DNA from: Pampus argenteus
Lineage: Eukaryota; Chordata; Actinopteri; Scombriformes; Stromateidae
NCBI GenBank assembly: GCA_036937835.1
Contig: CM072876.1
Span: forward strand, 19,032,001-19,096,000
Reading direction: 5' to 3'
DNA: 64,000 nucleotides
Shown here: in pieces, positions 25,150-38,956 of the stretch
Layout: each line of letters starts with the position of its first letter
Position numbering within the stretch: position 1 is the first letter of the stretch
The notes under the pieces: generated by a model
Database searches by the model: none
Told to the model about the DNA's origin: nothing
The model's input: only the letters and a program-made list of their open reading frames with translations
Position numbers and translations under genes: made by a program

Positions 25150-26197
25150 TCAATCAAAACCATGTTTGCCATCAACAAGTAACTGATTTCTAATGATTAG
25201 GAGCACAAAACTCACTTCTGAGAGCTTCCTGCAGCTTTTACTGTAACATTTGTAAAAATAGCTTTCTCTCTGTGAGAGAAGGCCAAAACTGACAACTACA
25301 GTTTTTCTTAAACAAGGAGCAATATTTTCAATCAAAACCATGGTTGCCATCAACAAGTAACTGATTTCTAATGATTAGGAGCACAAAACTCACTTCTGAG
25401 AGCTTCCTGCAGCTTTTACTGTAACATTTGTAAAAATAGCTTTCTCTCAGCGAGAGAAGGTCAAAACTGACAACTACAGTTTTTCTTAAACAAGGAGCAA
25501 TATTTTCAATCAAAACCATGTTTGCCATCAACAAGTAACTGATTTCTAATGATTAGGACCAAAAAACTCACTTCTGAGAGCTTCCTGCAGCTTTTACTGT
25601 AACATTTGTAAAAATAGCTTTCTCTCAGGCCAAAATGACAACTACAGTTTTTCTTAAACAACAAGCAATATTTTCAATCAAAACCATGTTTGCCATCAAC
25701 AAGTAACTGATTTCTAATGATTAGGAGCACAAAACTCACTTCTGAGAGCTTCCTGCAGCTTTTACTGTAACATTTGTAAAAATAGCTTTCTCTCTGTGAG
25801 AGAAGGCCAAAACTGACAACTACAGTTTTTCTTAAACAAGGAGCAATATTTTCAATCAAAACCATGGTTGCCATCAACAAGTAACTGATTTCTAATGATT
25901 AGGAGCACAAAACTCACTTCTGAGAGCTTCCTGCAGCTTTTACTGTAACATTTGTAAAAATAGCTTTCTCTCAGCGAGAGAAGGTCAAAACTGACAACTA
26001 CAGTTTTTCTTAAACAAGGAGCAATATTTTCAATCAAAACCATGTTTGCCATCAACAAGTAACTGATTTCTAATGATTAGGACCAAAAAACTCACTTCTG
26101 AGAGCTTCCTGCAGCTTTTACTGTAACATTTGTAAAAATAGCTTTCTCTCAGGCCAAAATGACAACTACAGTTTTTCTTAAACAACAAGCAATATTT
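25150..26197 (-). repeat. Tandem duplication of a 524-bp trimer
   Basis: Blocks 25150-25673 and 25674-26197 share, in order, CCATGGTTGCC, a TCAGCGAGAG long unit and a short unit with the one-base deletion GGCCAAAATGAC. The CCATGGTTGCC unit also occurs near 39.63, 40.68 and 43.45 kb, so the block has been copied elsewhere in this arm. Confidence 0.8.
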
Positions 26198-27257
26198 TCA
26201 ATCAAAACCATGTTTGCCATCAACAAGTAACTGATTTCTAATGATTAGGAGCACAAAACTCACTTCTGAGAGCTTCCTGCAGCTTTTACTGTAACATTTG
26301 TAAAAATAGCTTTCTCTCAGGCCAAAACTGACAACTACAGTTTTTCTTAAACAACAAGCAATATTTTCAATCAAAACCATGTTTGCCATCACCAAGTAAC
26401 TGATTTCTAATGATTAGGAGCACAAAACTCACTTCTGAGAGCTTCCTGCAGCTTTTACTGTAACATTTGTAAAAATAGCTTTCTCTCAGCGAGAGAAGGT
26501 CAAAACTGACAACTACAGTTTTTCTTAAACAAGGAGCAATATTTTCAATCAAAACCATGTTTGCCATCAACAAGTAACTGATTTCTAATGATTAGGACCA
26601 AAAAACTCACTTCTGAGAGCTTCCTGCAGCTTTTACTGTAACATTTGTAAAAATAGCTTTCTCTCAGGCCAAAATGACAACTACAGTTTTTCTTAAACAA
26701 GGAGCAATATTTTCAATCAAAACCATGTTTGCCATCAACAAGTAACTGATTTCTAATGATTAGGAGCACAAAACTCACGTCTAAGAGCTTCCTGCAGCTG
26801 TTACTGTAACATTTGTAAAAATAGCTTTCTCTCAGGCCAAAACTGACAACTACAGTTTTTCTTAAACAACAAGCAATATTTTCAATCAAAACCATGTTTG
26901 CCATCAACAAGTAACTGATTTCTAATGATTAGGAGCACAAAACTCACTTCTGAGAGCTTCCTGCAGCTTTTACTGTAACATTTGTAAAAATAGCTTTCTC
27001 TCAGGCCAAAACTGACAACTACAGTTTTTCTTAAACAACAAGCAATATTTTCAATCAAAACCATGTTTGCCATCACCAAGTAACTGATTTCTAATGATTA
27101 GGAGCACAAAACTCACTTCTGAGAGCTTCCTGCAGCTTTTACTGTAACATTTGTAAAAATAGCTTTCTCTCAGCGAGAGAAGGTCAAAACTGACAACTAC
27201 AGTTTTTCTTAAACAAGGAGCAATATTTTCAATCAAAACCATGTTTGCCATCAACAA
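26198..27257 (-). repeat. Partial 684-bp tetramer duplication
   Basis: The CATCACCAAGTAAC variant and its neighbours at 26198-26573 recur at 26882-27257, 684 bp apart. The same pair is found again at 30490-30865, as part of the 3608-bp duplication. Confidence 0.75.
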
Positions 27258-28487
27258 GTAACTGATTTCTAATGATTAGGACCAAAAAACTCACTTCTGA
27301 GAGCTTCCTGCAGCTTTTACTGTAACATTTGTAAAAATAGCTTTCTCTCAGGCCAAAATGACAACTACAGTTTTTCTTAAACAACAAGCAATATTTTCAA
27401 TCAAAACCATGTTTGCCATCAACAAGTAACTGATTTCTAATGATTAGGACCAAAAAACTCACTTCTGAGATCTTCCTGCAGCTTTTACTGTAACATTTGT
27501 AAAAATAGCTTTCTCTCATCGAGAGAAGGTCAAAACTGACAACTACAGTTTTTCTTAAACAAGGAGCACTATTTTCAATCAAAACCATGTTTGCCATCAA
27601 CAAGTAACTGATTTCTAATGATTAGGAGCACAAAACTCACGTCTAAGAGCTTCCTGCAGCTGTTACTGTAACATTTGTAAAAATAGCTTTCTCTCAGGCC
27701 AAAACTGACAACTACAGTTTTTCTTAAACAACAAGCAATATTTTCAATCAAAACCATGTTTGCCATCAACAAGTAACTGATTTCTAATGATTAGGAGCAC
27801 AAAACTCACTTCTGAGAGCTTACTGCAGCTTTTACTGTAACATTTGTAAAAATAGCTTTCTCTCAGGCCAAAACTGACAACTACAGTTTTTCTTAAACAA
27901 CAAGCAATATTTTCAATCAAAACCATGTTTGCCATCAACAAGTAACTGATTTCTAATGATTAGGACCAAAAAACTCACTTCTGAGATCTTCCTGCAGCTT
28001 TTACTGTAACATTTGTAAAAATAGCTTTCTCTCATCGAGAGAAGGTCAAAACTGACAACTACAGTTTTTCTTAAACAAGGAGCAATATTTTCAATCAAAA
28101 CCATGTTTGCCATCAACAAGTAACTGATTTCTAATGATTAGGAGCACAAAACTCACGTCTAAGAGCTTCCTGCAGCTGTTACTGTAACATTTGTAAAAAT
28201 AGCTTTCTCTCAGGCCAAAACTGACAACTACAGTTTTTCTTAAACAACAAGCAATATTTTCAATCAAAACCATGTTTGCCATCAACAAGTAACTGATTTC
28301 TAATGATTAGGAGCACAAAACTCACTTCTGAGAGCTTACTGCAGCTTTTACTGTAACATTTGTAAAAATAGCTTTCTCTCAGGCCAAAACTGACAACTAC
28401 AGTTTTTCTTAAACAACAAGCAATATTTTCAATCAAAACCATGTTTGCCATCAACAAGTAACTGATTTCTAATGAATAGGAGCACAA
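26713..28487 (-). repeat. 3608-bp-offset duplication, first copy
   Basis: Eight or more successive marker units starting at 26713, 26882, 27051, 27397, 27575, 27744, 27913, 28091 and 28260 recur with a constant shift of 3608 bp. They include CACGTCTAAG, CATCACCAAG, GAGATCTTCC with CATCGAGAG, and GAGCTTACTG variants. Confidence 0.85.
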
Positions 28488-30320
28488 AACTCACTTCTGA
28501 GAGCTTCCTGCAGCTTTTACTGTAACATTTGTAAAAATAGCTTTCTCTCAGGCCAAAATGACAACTACAGTTTTTCTTAAACAACAAGCAATATTTTCAA
28601 TCAAAACCATGTTTGCCATCAACAAGTAACTGATTTCTAATGATTAGGACCAAAAAACTCACTTCTGAGAGCTTCCTGCAGCTTTTACTGTAACATTTGA
28701 AAAATAGCTTTCTCTCATCGAGAGAAGGTCAAAACTGACAACTACAGTTTTTCTTAAACAAGGAGCAATATTTTCAATCAAAACCATGTTTGCCATCAAC
28801 AAGTAACTGATTTCTAATGATTAGGAGCATAAAACTCACGTCTAAGAGCTTCCTGCAGCTGTTACTGTAACATTTGTAAAAATAGCTTTCTCTCAGGCCA
28901 AAACTGACAACTACAGTTTTTCTTAAACAACAAGCAATATTTTCAATCAAAACCATGTTTGCCATCAACAAGTAACTGATTTCTAATGATTAGGAGCACA
29001 AAACTCACTTCTGAGAGCTTCCTGCAGCTTTTACTGTAACATTTGTAAAAATAGCTTTCTCTCAGGCCAAAACTGACAACTACAGTTTTTCTTAAACAAC
29101 AAGCAATATTTTTTAATCAAAACCATGTTTGCCATCACCAAGTAACTGATTTCTAATGATTAGGAGCACAAAACTCACTTCTGAGAGCTTCCTGCAGCTT
29201 TTACTGTAACATTTGTAAAAATAGCTTTCTCTCAGCGAGAGAAGGTCAAAACTGACAACTACAGTTTTTCTTAAACAAGGAGCAATATTTTCAATCAAAA
29301 CCATGTTTGCCATCAACAAGTAACTGATTTCTAATGATTAGGACCAAAAAACTCACTTCTGAGAGCTTCCTGCAGCTTTTACTGTAACATTTGTAAAAAT
29401 AGCTTTCTCTCAGGCCAAAATGACAACTACAGTTTTTCTTAAACAACAAGCAATATTTTCAATCAAAACCATGTTTGCCATCAACAAGTAACTGATTTCT
29501 AATGATTAGGACCAAAAAACTCACTTCTGAGATCTTCCTGCAGCTTTTACTGTAACATTTGTAAAAATAGCTTTCTCTCATCGAGAGAAGGTCAAAACTG
29601 ACAACTACAGTTTTTCTTAAACAAGGAGCAATATTTTCAATCAAAACCATGTTTGCCATCAACAAGTAACTGATTTCTAATGATTAGGAGCACAAAACTC
29701 ACGTCTAAGAGCTTCCTGCAGCTGTTACTGTAACATTTGTAAAAATAGCTTTCTCTCAGGCCAAAACTGACAACTACAGTTTTTCTTAAACAACAAGCAA
29801 TATTTTCAATCAAAACCATGTTTGCCATCAACAAGTAACTGATTTCTAATGATTAGGAGCACAAAACTCACTTCTGAGAGCTTACTGCAGCTTTTACTGT
29901 AACATTTGTAAAAATAGCTTTCTCTCAGGCCAAAACTGACAACTACAGTTTTTCTTAAACAACAAGCAATATTTTCAATCAAAACCATGTTTGCCATCAA
30001 CAAGTAACTGATTTCTAATGAATAGGAGCACAAAACTCACTTCTGAGAGCTTCCTGCAGCTTTTAGTGTAACATTTGTAAAAATAGCTTTCTCTCAGGCC
30101 AAAATGACAACTACAGTTTTTCTTAAACAACAAGCAATATTTTCAATCAAAACCATGTTTGCCATCAACAAGTAACTGATTTCTAATGATTAGGACCAAA
30201 AAACTCACTTCTGAGAGCTTCCTGCAGCTTTTACTGTAACATTTGTAAAAATAGCTTTCTCTCATCGAGAGAAGGTCAAAACTGACAACTACAGTTTTTC
30301 TTAAACAAGGAGCAATATTT

Positions 30321-32095
30321 TCAATCAAAACCATGTTTGCCATCAACAAGTAACTGATTTCTAATGATTAGGAGCACAAAACTCACGTCTAAGAGCTTCC
30401 TGCAGCTGTTACTGTAACATTTGTAAAAATAGCTTTCTCTCAGGCCAAAACTGACAACTACAGTTTTTCTTAAACAACAAGCAATATTTTCAATCAAAAC
30501 CATGTTTGCCATCAACAAGTAACTGATTTCTAATGATTAGGAGCACAAAACTCACTTCTGAGAGCTTCCTGCAGCTTTTACTGTAACATTTGTAAAAATA
30601 GCTTTCTCTCAGGCCAAAACTGACAACTACAGTTTTTCTTAAACAACAAGCAATATTTTCAATCAAAACCATGTTTGCCATCACCAAGTAACTGATTTCT
30701 AATGATTAGGAGCACAAAACTCACTTCTGAGAGCTTCCTGCAGCTTTTACTGTAACATTTGTAAAAATAGCTTTCTCTCAGCGAGAGAAGGTCAAAACTG
30801 ACAACTACAGTTTTTCTTAAACAAGGAGCAATATTTTCAATCAAAACCATGTTTGCCATCAACAAGTAACTGATTTCTAATGATTAGGACCAAAAAACTC
30901 ACTTCTGAGAGCTTCCTGCAGCTTTTACTGTAACATTTGTAAAAATAGCTTTCTCTCAGGCCAAAATGACAACTACAGTTTTTCTTAAACAACAAGCAAT
31001 ATTTTCAATCAAAACCATGTTTGCCATCAACAAGTAACTGATTTCTAATGATTAGGACCAAAAAACTCACTTCTGAGATCTTCCTGCAGCTTTTACTGTA
31101 ACATTTGTATAAATAGCTTTCTCTCATCGAGAGAAGGTCAAAACTGACAACTACAGTTTTTCTTAAACAAGGAGCAATATTTTCAATCAAAACCATGTTT
31201 GCCATCAACAAGTAACTGATTTCTAATGATTAGGAGCACAAAACTCACGTCTAAGAGCTTCCTGCAGCTGTTACTGTAACATTTGTAAAAATAGCTTTCT
31301 CTCAGGCCAAAACTGACAACTACAGTTTTTCTTAAACAACAAGCAATATTTTCAATCAAAACCATGTTTGCCATCAACAAGTAACTGATTTCTAATGATT
31401 AGGAGCACAAAACTCACTTCTGAGAGCTTACTGCAGCTTTTACTGTAACATTTGTAAAAATAGCTTTCTCTCAGGCCAAAACTGACAACTACAGTTTTTC
31501 TTAAACAACAAGCAATATTTTCAATCAAAACCATGTTTGCCATCAACAAGTAACTGATTTCTAATGATTAGGACCAAAAAACTCACTTCTGAGATCTTCC
31601 TGCAGCTTTTACTGTAACATTTGTAAAAATAGCTTTCTCTCATCGAGAGAAGGTCAAAACTGACAACTACAGTTTTTCTTAAACAAGGAGCAATATTTTC
31701 AATCAAAACCATGTTTGCCATCAACAAGTAACTGATTTCTAATGATTAGGAGCACAAAACTCACGTCTAAGAGCTTCCTGCAGCTGTTACTGTAACATTT
31801 GTAAAAATAGCTTTCTCTCAGGCCAAAACTGACAACTACAGTTTTTCTTAAACAACAAGCAATATTTTCAATCAAAACCATGTTTGCCATCAACAAGTAA
31901 CTGATTTCTAATGATTAGGAGCACAAAACTCACTTCTGAGAGCTTACTGCAGCTTTTACTGTAACATTTGTAAAAATAGCTTTCTCTCAGGCCAAAACTG
32001 ACAACTACAGTTTTTCTTAAACAACAAGCAATATTTTCAATCAAAACCATGTTTGCCATCAACAAGTAACTGATTTCTAATGAATAGGAGCACAA
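30321..32095 (-). repeat. 3608-bp-offset duplication, second copy
   Basis: Colinear with 26713-28487. Within the region spanned by both copies there is also a 1546-bp (nine-unit) shift: the GAGATCTTCC/CATCGAGAG unit is at 27913, 29459 and 31005, and CACGTCTAAG units at 28091, 29637 and 31183. At least two rounds of duplication are therefore superimposed. Confidence 0.85.
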
Positions 32096-32204
32096 AACTC
32101 ACTTCTGAGAGCTTCCTGCAGCTTTTACTGTAACATTTGTAAAAATAGCTTTCTCTCAGGCCAAAATGACAACTACAGTTTTTCTTAAACAACAAGCAAT
32201 ATTT

Positions 32205-33275
32205 TCAATCAAAACCATGTTTGCCATCAACAAGTAACTGATTTCTAATGATTAGGACCAAAAAACTCACTTCTGAGAGCTTCCTGCAGCTTTTACTGTC
32301 ACATTTGTAAAAATAGCTTTCTCTCAGGCCAAAACTGACAACTACAGTTTTTCTTGAACAAGGAGCAAGATTTTCAATCAAACCCATGTTTGCCATCAAC
32401 AAGTAACTGATTTCTAATGATTAGGACCAAAAAACTCACTTCTGAGAGCTTCCTGCAGCTTTTACTGTAACATTTGTAAAAATAGCTTTCTCTCTGTGAG
32501 AGAAGGCCAAAACTGACAACTACAGTTTTTTCTAAACAAGGAGCAATATTTTCAATCAAAACCATGTTTGCCATCACCAAGTAACTGATTTCTAATGATT
32601 AGGACCAAAAAACTCACTTCTGAGAGCTTCCTGCAGCTTTTACTGTAACATTTGTAAAAAATAGCTTTATCTCTACGAGAGAAGGCCAAAACTGACAAAT
32701 ACAGTTTTTCTTAAACAAGGAGCAATATTTTCAATCAAAACCATGTTTGCCATCAACAAGTAACTGATTTCTAATGATTAGGAGCACAAAACTCACTTCT
32801 GAGAGCTTCCTGCAGCTTTTACTGTAACATTTGTAAAAATAGCTTTCTCTCAGGCCAAAACTGACAACTACAGTTTTTCTTAAACAACAAGCAATATTTT
32901 CAATCAAAACCATGTTTGCCATCAACAAGTAACTGATTTCTAATGATTAGGACCAAAAAACTCACTTCTGAGAGCTTCCTGCAGCTTTTACTGTAACATT
33001 TGTAAAAATAGCTTTCTCTCTGCGAGAGAAGGCCAAAACTGACAACTACAGTTTTTCTTAAACAAGGAGCAATATTTTCAATCAAAACCATGTTTGCCAT
33101 CAACAAGTAACTGATTTCTAATGATTAGGAGCACAAAACTCACGTCTAAGAGCTTCCTGCAGCTGTTACCGTAACATTTGTAAAAATAGCTTTCTCTCAG
33201 GCCAAAACTGACAACTACAGTTTTTCTTAAACAACAAGCAATATTTTCAATCAAAACCATGTTTGCCATCAACAA
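32205..33275 (-). repeat. Distinctive six-unit block, copy 1 of 3
   Basis: It starts with an unusual unit carrying ACTGTCACATTTG, TTCTTGAACAAGG, AGCAAGATTTTC and CAAACCCATG. Then follow a TTTTTTCTAAACAAGG unit with CATCACCAAG, a long unit with TACGAGAG, and on to a TTACCGTAAC unit with CACGTCTAAG. The order is shared with 33762 (shift 1557) and 41533 (shift 7771 from copy 2). Confidence 0.85.
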
Positions 33276-33761
33276 GTAACTGATTTCTAATGATTAGGAG
33301 CACAAAACTCACTTCTGAGAGCTTCCTGCAGCTTTTACTGTAACATTTGTAAAAATAGCTTTCTCTCAGCGAGAGAAGGTCAAAACTGACAACTACAGTT
33401 TTTTTTAAACAAGGAGCAATATTTTCAATCAAAACCATGTTTGCCATCAACAAGTAACTGATTTCTAATGATTAGGACCAAAAAACTCACTTCTGAGAGC
33501 TTCCTGCAGCTTTTACTGTAACATTTGTAAAAATAGCTTTCTCTCAAGCCAAAATGACAACTACAGTTTTTCTTAAACAACAAGCAATATTTTCAATCAA
33601 AACCATGTTTGCCATCAACAAGTAACTGATTTCTAATGATTAGGAGCACAAAACTCACGTCTAAGAGCTTCCTGCAGCTGTTACTGTAACATTTGTAAAA
33701 ATAGCTTTCTCTCAGGCCAAAACTGACAACTACAGTTTTTCTTAAACAACAAGCAATATTT

Positions 33762-34832
33762 TCAATCAAAACCATGTTTGCCATCAACAAGTAACTGATT
33801 TCTAATGATTAGGACCAAAAAACTCACTTCTGAGAGCTTCCTGCAGCTTTTACTGTCACATTTGTAAAAATAGCTTTCTCTCAGGCCAAAACTGACAACT
33901 ACAGTTTTTCTTGAACAAGGAGCAAGATTTTCAATCAAACCCATGTTTGCCATCAACAAGTAACTGATTTCTAATGATTAGGACCAAAAAACTCACTTCT
34001 GAGAGCTTCCTGCAGCTTTTACTGTAACATTTGTAAAAATAGCTTTCTCTCTGCGAGAGAAGGCCAAAACTGACAACTACAGTTTTTTCTAAACAAGGAG
34101 CAATATTTTCAATCAAAACCATGTTTGCCATCACCAAGTAACTGATTTCTAATGATTAGGACCAAAAAACTCACTTCTGAGAGCTTCCTGCAGCTTTTAC
34201 TGTAACATTTGTAAAAAATAGCTTTCTCTCTACGAGAGAAGGCCAAAACTGACAACTACAGTTTTTCTTAAACAAGGAGCAATATTTTCAATCAAAACCA
34301 TGTTTGCCATCAACAAGTAACTGATTTCTAATGATTAGGAGCACAAAACTCACTTCTGAGAGCTTCCTGCAGCTTTTACTGTAACATTTGTAAAAATAGC
34401 TTTCTCTCAGGCCAAAACTGACAACTACAGTTTTTCTTAAACAACAAGCAATATTTTCAATCAAAACCATGTTTGCCATCAACAAGTAACTGATTTCTAA
34501 TGATTAGGACCAAAAAACTCACTTCTGAGAGCTTCCTGCAGCTTTTACTGTAACATTTGTAAAAATAGCTTTCTCTCTGCGAGAGAAGGCCAAAACTGAC
34601 AACTACAGTTTTTCTTAAACAAGGAGCAATATTTTCAATCAAAACCATGTTTGCCATCAACAAGTAACTGATTTCTAATGATTAGGAGCACAAAACTCAC
34701 GTCTAAGAGCTTCCTGCAGCTGTTACCGTAACATTTGTAAAAATAGCTTTCTCTCAGGCCAAAACTGACAACTACAGTTTTTCTTAAACAACAAGCAATA
34801 TTTTCAATCAAAACCATGTTTGCCATCAACAA
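33762..34832 (-). repeat. Distinctive six-unit block, copy 2 of 3
   Basis: Same variant order as 32205-33275, shifted by 1557 bp (nine units). Small differences, for example TGCGAGAG here against TGTGAGAG in the first copy near 32.49 kb, show the copies have begun to diverge. Confidence 0.85.
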
Positions 34833-35589
34833 GTAACTGATTTCTAATGATTAGGAGCACAAAACTCACTTCTGAGAGCTTCCTGCAGCTTTTACTGTAA
34901 CATTTGTAAAAATAGCTTTCTCTCAGGCCAAAACTGACAACTACAGTTTTTCTTAAACAACAAGCAATATTTTCAATCAAAACCATGTTTGCCATCAACA
35001 AGTAACTGATTTATAATGAATAGGAGCACAAAACTCACTTCTGAGAGCTTCCTGCAGCTTTTACTGTAACATTTGTAAAAATAGCTTTCTCTCAGGCCAA
35101 AATGACAACTACAGTTTTTCTTAAACAACAAGCAATATTTTCAATCAAAACCATGTTTGCCATCAACAAGTAACTGATTTCTAATGATTAGGACCAAAAA
35201 ACTCACTTCTGAGAGCTTCCTGCAGCTTTTACTGTAACATTTGTAAAAATAGCTTTCTCTCAGCGAGAGAAGGTCAAAACTGACAACTACAGTTTTTTTT
35301 AAACAAGGAGCAATATTTTCAATCAAAACCATGTTTGCCATCAACAAGTAACTGATTTCTAATGATTAGGACCAAGAAACTCACTTCTGAGAGCTTCCTG
35401 CAGCTTTTACTGTAACATTTGTAAAAATAGCTTTCTCTCAAGCCAAAATGACAACTACAGTTTTTCTTAAACAACAAGCAATATTTTCAATCAAAACCAT
35501 GTTTGCCATCAACAAGTAACTGATTTCTAATGATTAGGAGCACAAAACTCACTTCTGAGAGCTTCCTGCAGCTGTTACTGTAACATTTG

Positions 35590-35640
35590 TAAAAATAGCT
35601 TTCTCTCAGAATGGGAAGGCCAAAACTGACAACTACAGTT
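35590..35640 (-). repeat. Unique hairpin-disrupted long monomer
   Basis: Where long units have TCTCAGCGAGAGAAGG or TCTCTGCGAGAGAAGG, this one reads TCTCAGAATGGGAAGG. One arm of the 7-bp stem is changed at several adjacent bases. I saw it once in the window. TTTTTCTCAAACAAGG follows it, also private, and the neighbouring unit has CCATAAACTAG. Confidence 0.7.
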
Positions 35641-38600
35641 TTTCTCAAACAAGGAGCAATATTTTCAATCAAAACCATGTTTGCCATAAACTAGTAACTG
35701 ATTTCTAATGATAAGGACCAAAAAACTTACTTCTGAGAGCTTCCTGCAGCTTTCACTGTAACATTTGTAAAAATAGCTTTCTCTCTGCGAGAAAAGGCCA
35801 AAACTGACAACTACAGTTTTTCTTAAACAAGGAGCAATATTTTCAATCAAAACCATGTTTGCCATCAACAAGTAACTGATTTCTAATGATTAGGAGCACA
35901 AAACTCACTTCTGAGAGCTTCGTGCAGCTTTTACTGTAACATTTGTAAAAATAGCTTTCTCTCAGGCCAAAACTGACAACTACAGTTTTTCTTAAACAAG
36001 GAGCAATATTTTCAATCAAAACCATGTTTGCCATCAACAAGTAACTGATTTCTAATGATTGGACCATAAAACTCACTTCTGAGAGCTTCCTGCAGCTTTT
36101 ACTGTAACATTTGTAAAAATAGCTTTCTCTCAGGCCAAAACTGACAACTACAGTTTTTCTTAAACAAGGAGCAATATTTTCAATCAAAACCATGTTTGCC
36201 ATCAACAAGTAACTGATTTCTAATGCTTAGGACCAAAAAACTCACTTCTGAGAGCTTCCTGCAGCTTTTACTGTAACATTTGTAAAAATAGCTTTCTCTC
36301 AGGCCAAAACTGACAACTACAGTTTTTCTTAAACAAGTAGCAATATTTTCAATCAAAACCATGTTTGCCATCAACAAGTAACTGATTTCTAATGATAAGG
36401 ACCAAAAAACTTACTTCTGAGAGCTTCCTGCAGCTTTTACTGTAACATTTGTAAAAATAGCTTTCTCTCAGGCCAAAACTGACAACTACAGTTTTTCTTA
36501 AACAAGGAGCAATATTTTCAATCAAAACCATGTTTGCCATCAACAAGTAACTGATTTCTAATGATTGGACCATAAAACTCACTTCTGAGAGCTTCCTGCA
36601 GCTTTTACTGTAACATTTGTAAAAATAGCTTTCTCTCAGGCCAAAACTGACAACTACAGTTTTTCTTAAACAAGGAGCAATATGTTCAATCAAAACCATG
36701 TTTGCCATCAACAAGTAACTGATTTCTAATGATTAGGACCAAAAAACTCACTTCTGAGAGCTTCCTGCAGCTTTTACTGTAACATTTGTAAAAAATAGCT
36801 TTCTCTCAGCGAGAGAAGGTCAAAACTGACAACTACAGTTTTTCTTCAACAACGAGCAATATTTTCAATCAAAACCATGTTTGCCATCAACAAGTAACTG
36901 ATTTCTAATGATTAGGACCAAAAAACTCACTTCTGAGAGCTTCCTGCAGCTTTTACTGTAACATTTGTAAAAATAGCTTTCTCTCAGGCCAAAACTGACA
37001 ACTACAGTTTTTCTTAAACAAGGAGCAATATTTTCAATCAAAACCATGTTTGCCATCAACAAGTAACTGATTTCTAATGCTTAGGACCAAAAAACTCACT
37101 TCTGAGAGCTTCCTGCAGCTTTTATTGTAACATTTGTAAAAATAGCTTTCTCTCAGGCCAAAACTGACAACTACAGTTTTTCTTAAACAAGGAGCAATAT
37201 TTTCAATCAAAACCATGTTTGCCATCAACAAGTAACTGATTTCTAATGATAAGGACCAAAAAACTTACTTCTGAGAGCTTCCTGCAGCTTTTACTGTAAC
37301 ATTTGTAAAAATAGCTTTCTCTCAGGCCAAAACTGACAACTACAGTTTTTCTTAAACAAGGAGCAATATTTTCAATCAAAACCATGTTTGCCATCAACAA
37401 GTAACTGATTTCTAATGATTAGGACCATAAAACTCACTTCTGAGAGCTTCCTGCAGCTTTTACTGTAACATTTGTAAAAATAGCTTTCTCTCAGGCCAAA
37501 ACTGACAACAACAGTTTTTTCTTAAACAAGGAGCAATATTTTCAATCAAAACCATGTTTGCCATCAACAAGTAACTGATTTATAATGATTAGGACCAAAA
37601 AACTAACTTCTGAGAGCTTCCTGCAGCTTTTACTGTAACATTTGTAAAAATAGCTTTCTCTCTGCGAGAGAAGGCCAAAACTGACAACTACAGTTTTTCT
37701 TAAACAAGGAGCAATATTTTCAATCAAAACCATGTTTGCCATCAACAAGTAACTGATTTCTAATGATAAGGACCAATAAACTTACTTCTGAGAGCTTCCT
37801 GCAGCTTTTACTGTAACATTTGTAAAAATAGCTTTCTCTCAGGCCAAAACTGACAACTACAGTTTTTCTTAAACAAGGAGCAATATTTTCAATCAAAACC
37901 ATGTTTGCCATCAACAAGTAACTGATTTCTAATGATTAGGAGAACAAAACTCACTTCTGAGAGCTTCCTGCAGCTTTTACTGTAACATTTGTAAAAATAG
38001 CTTTCTCTCAGGCCAAAACTGACAACTACAGTTTTTCTTAAACAACAAGCAATATTTTCAATCAAAACCATGTTTGCCATCAACAAGTAACTGATTTCTA
38101 ATGAATAGGAGCACAAAACTCACTTCTGAGAGCTTCCTGCAGCTTTTACTGTAACATTTGTAAAAAATAGCTTTCTCTCAGGCCAAAATGACAACTACAG
38201 TTTTTCTTAAACAACAAGCAATATTTTCAATCAAAACCATGTTTGCCATCAACAAGTAACTGATTTCTAATGATTAGGACCAAAAAACTCACTTCTGAGA
38301 GCTTCCTGCAGCTTTTACTGTAACATTTGTAAAAATAGCTTTCTCTCAGCGAGAGAAGGTCAAAACTGACAACTACAGTTTTTCTTAAACAAGGAGCAAT
38401 ATTTTCAATCAAAACCATGTTTGCCATCAACAAGTAACTGATTTCTAATGATTAGGACCAAAAAACTCACTTCTGAGAGCTTCCTGCAGCTTTTACTGTA
38501 ACATTTGTAAAAATAGCTTTCTCTCAGGCCAAATTGACAACTACAGTTTTTCTTAAACAACAAGCAATATTTTCAATCAAAACCATGTTTGCCATCAACA

Positions 38601-38956
38601 AGTAACTGATTTCTAATGATTAGGAGCACAAAACTCACTTCTGAGAGCTTCCTGCAGCTGTTACTGTAACATTTGTAAAAATAGCTTTCTCTCTGTGAGA
38701 GAAGGCCAAAACTGACAACTACAGTTTTTCTTAAACAAGGAGCAATATTTTCAATCAAAACCATGTTTGCCATCAACAAGTAACTGATTTCTAATGATTA
38801 GGACCAAAAAACTCACTTCTGAGAGCTTCCTGCAGCTTTTACTGTAACATTTGTAAAAATAGCTTTCTCTCAGCGAGAGAAGGTCAAAACTGACAACTAC
38901 AGTTTTTCTTAAACAAGGAGCAATATTTTCAATCAAAACCATGTTTGCCATCAACA

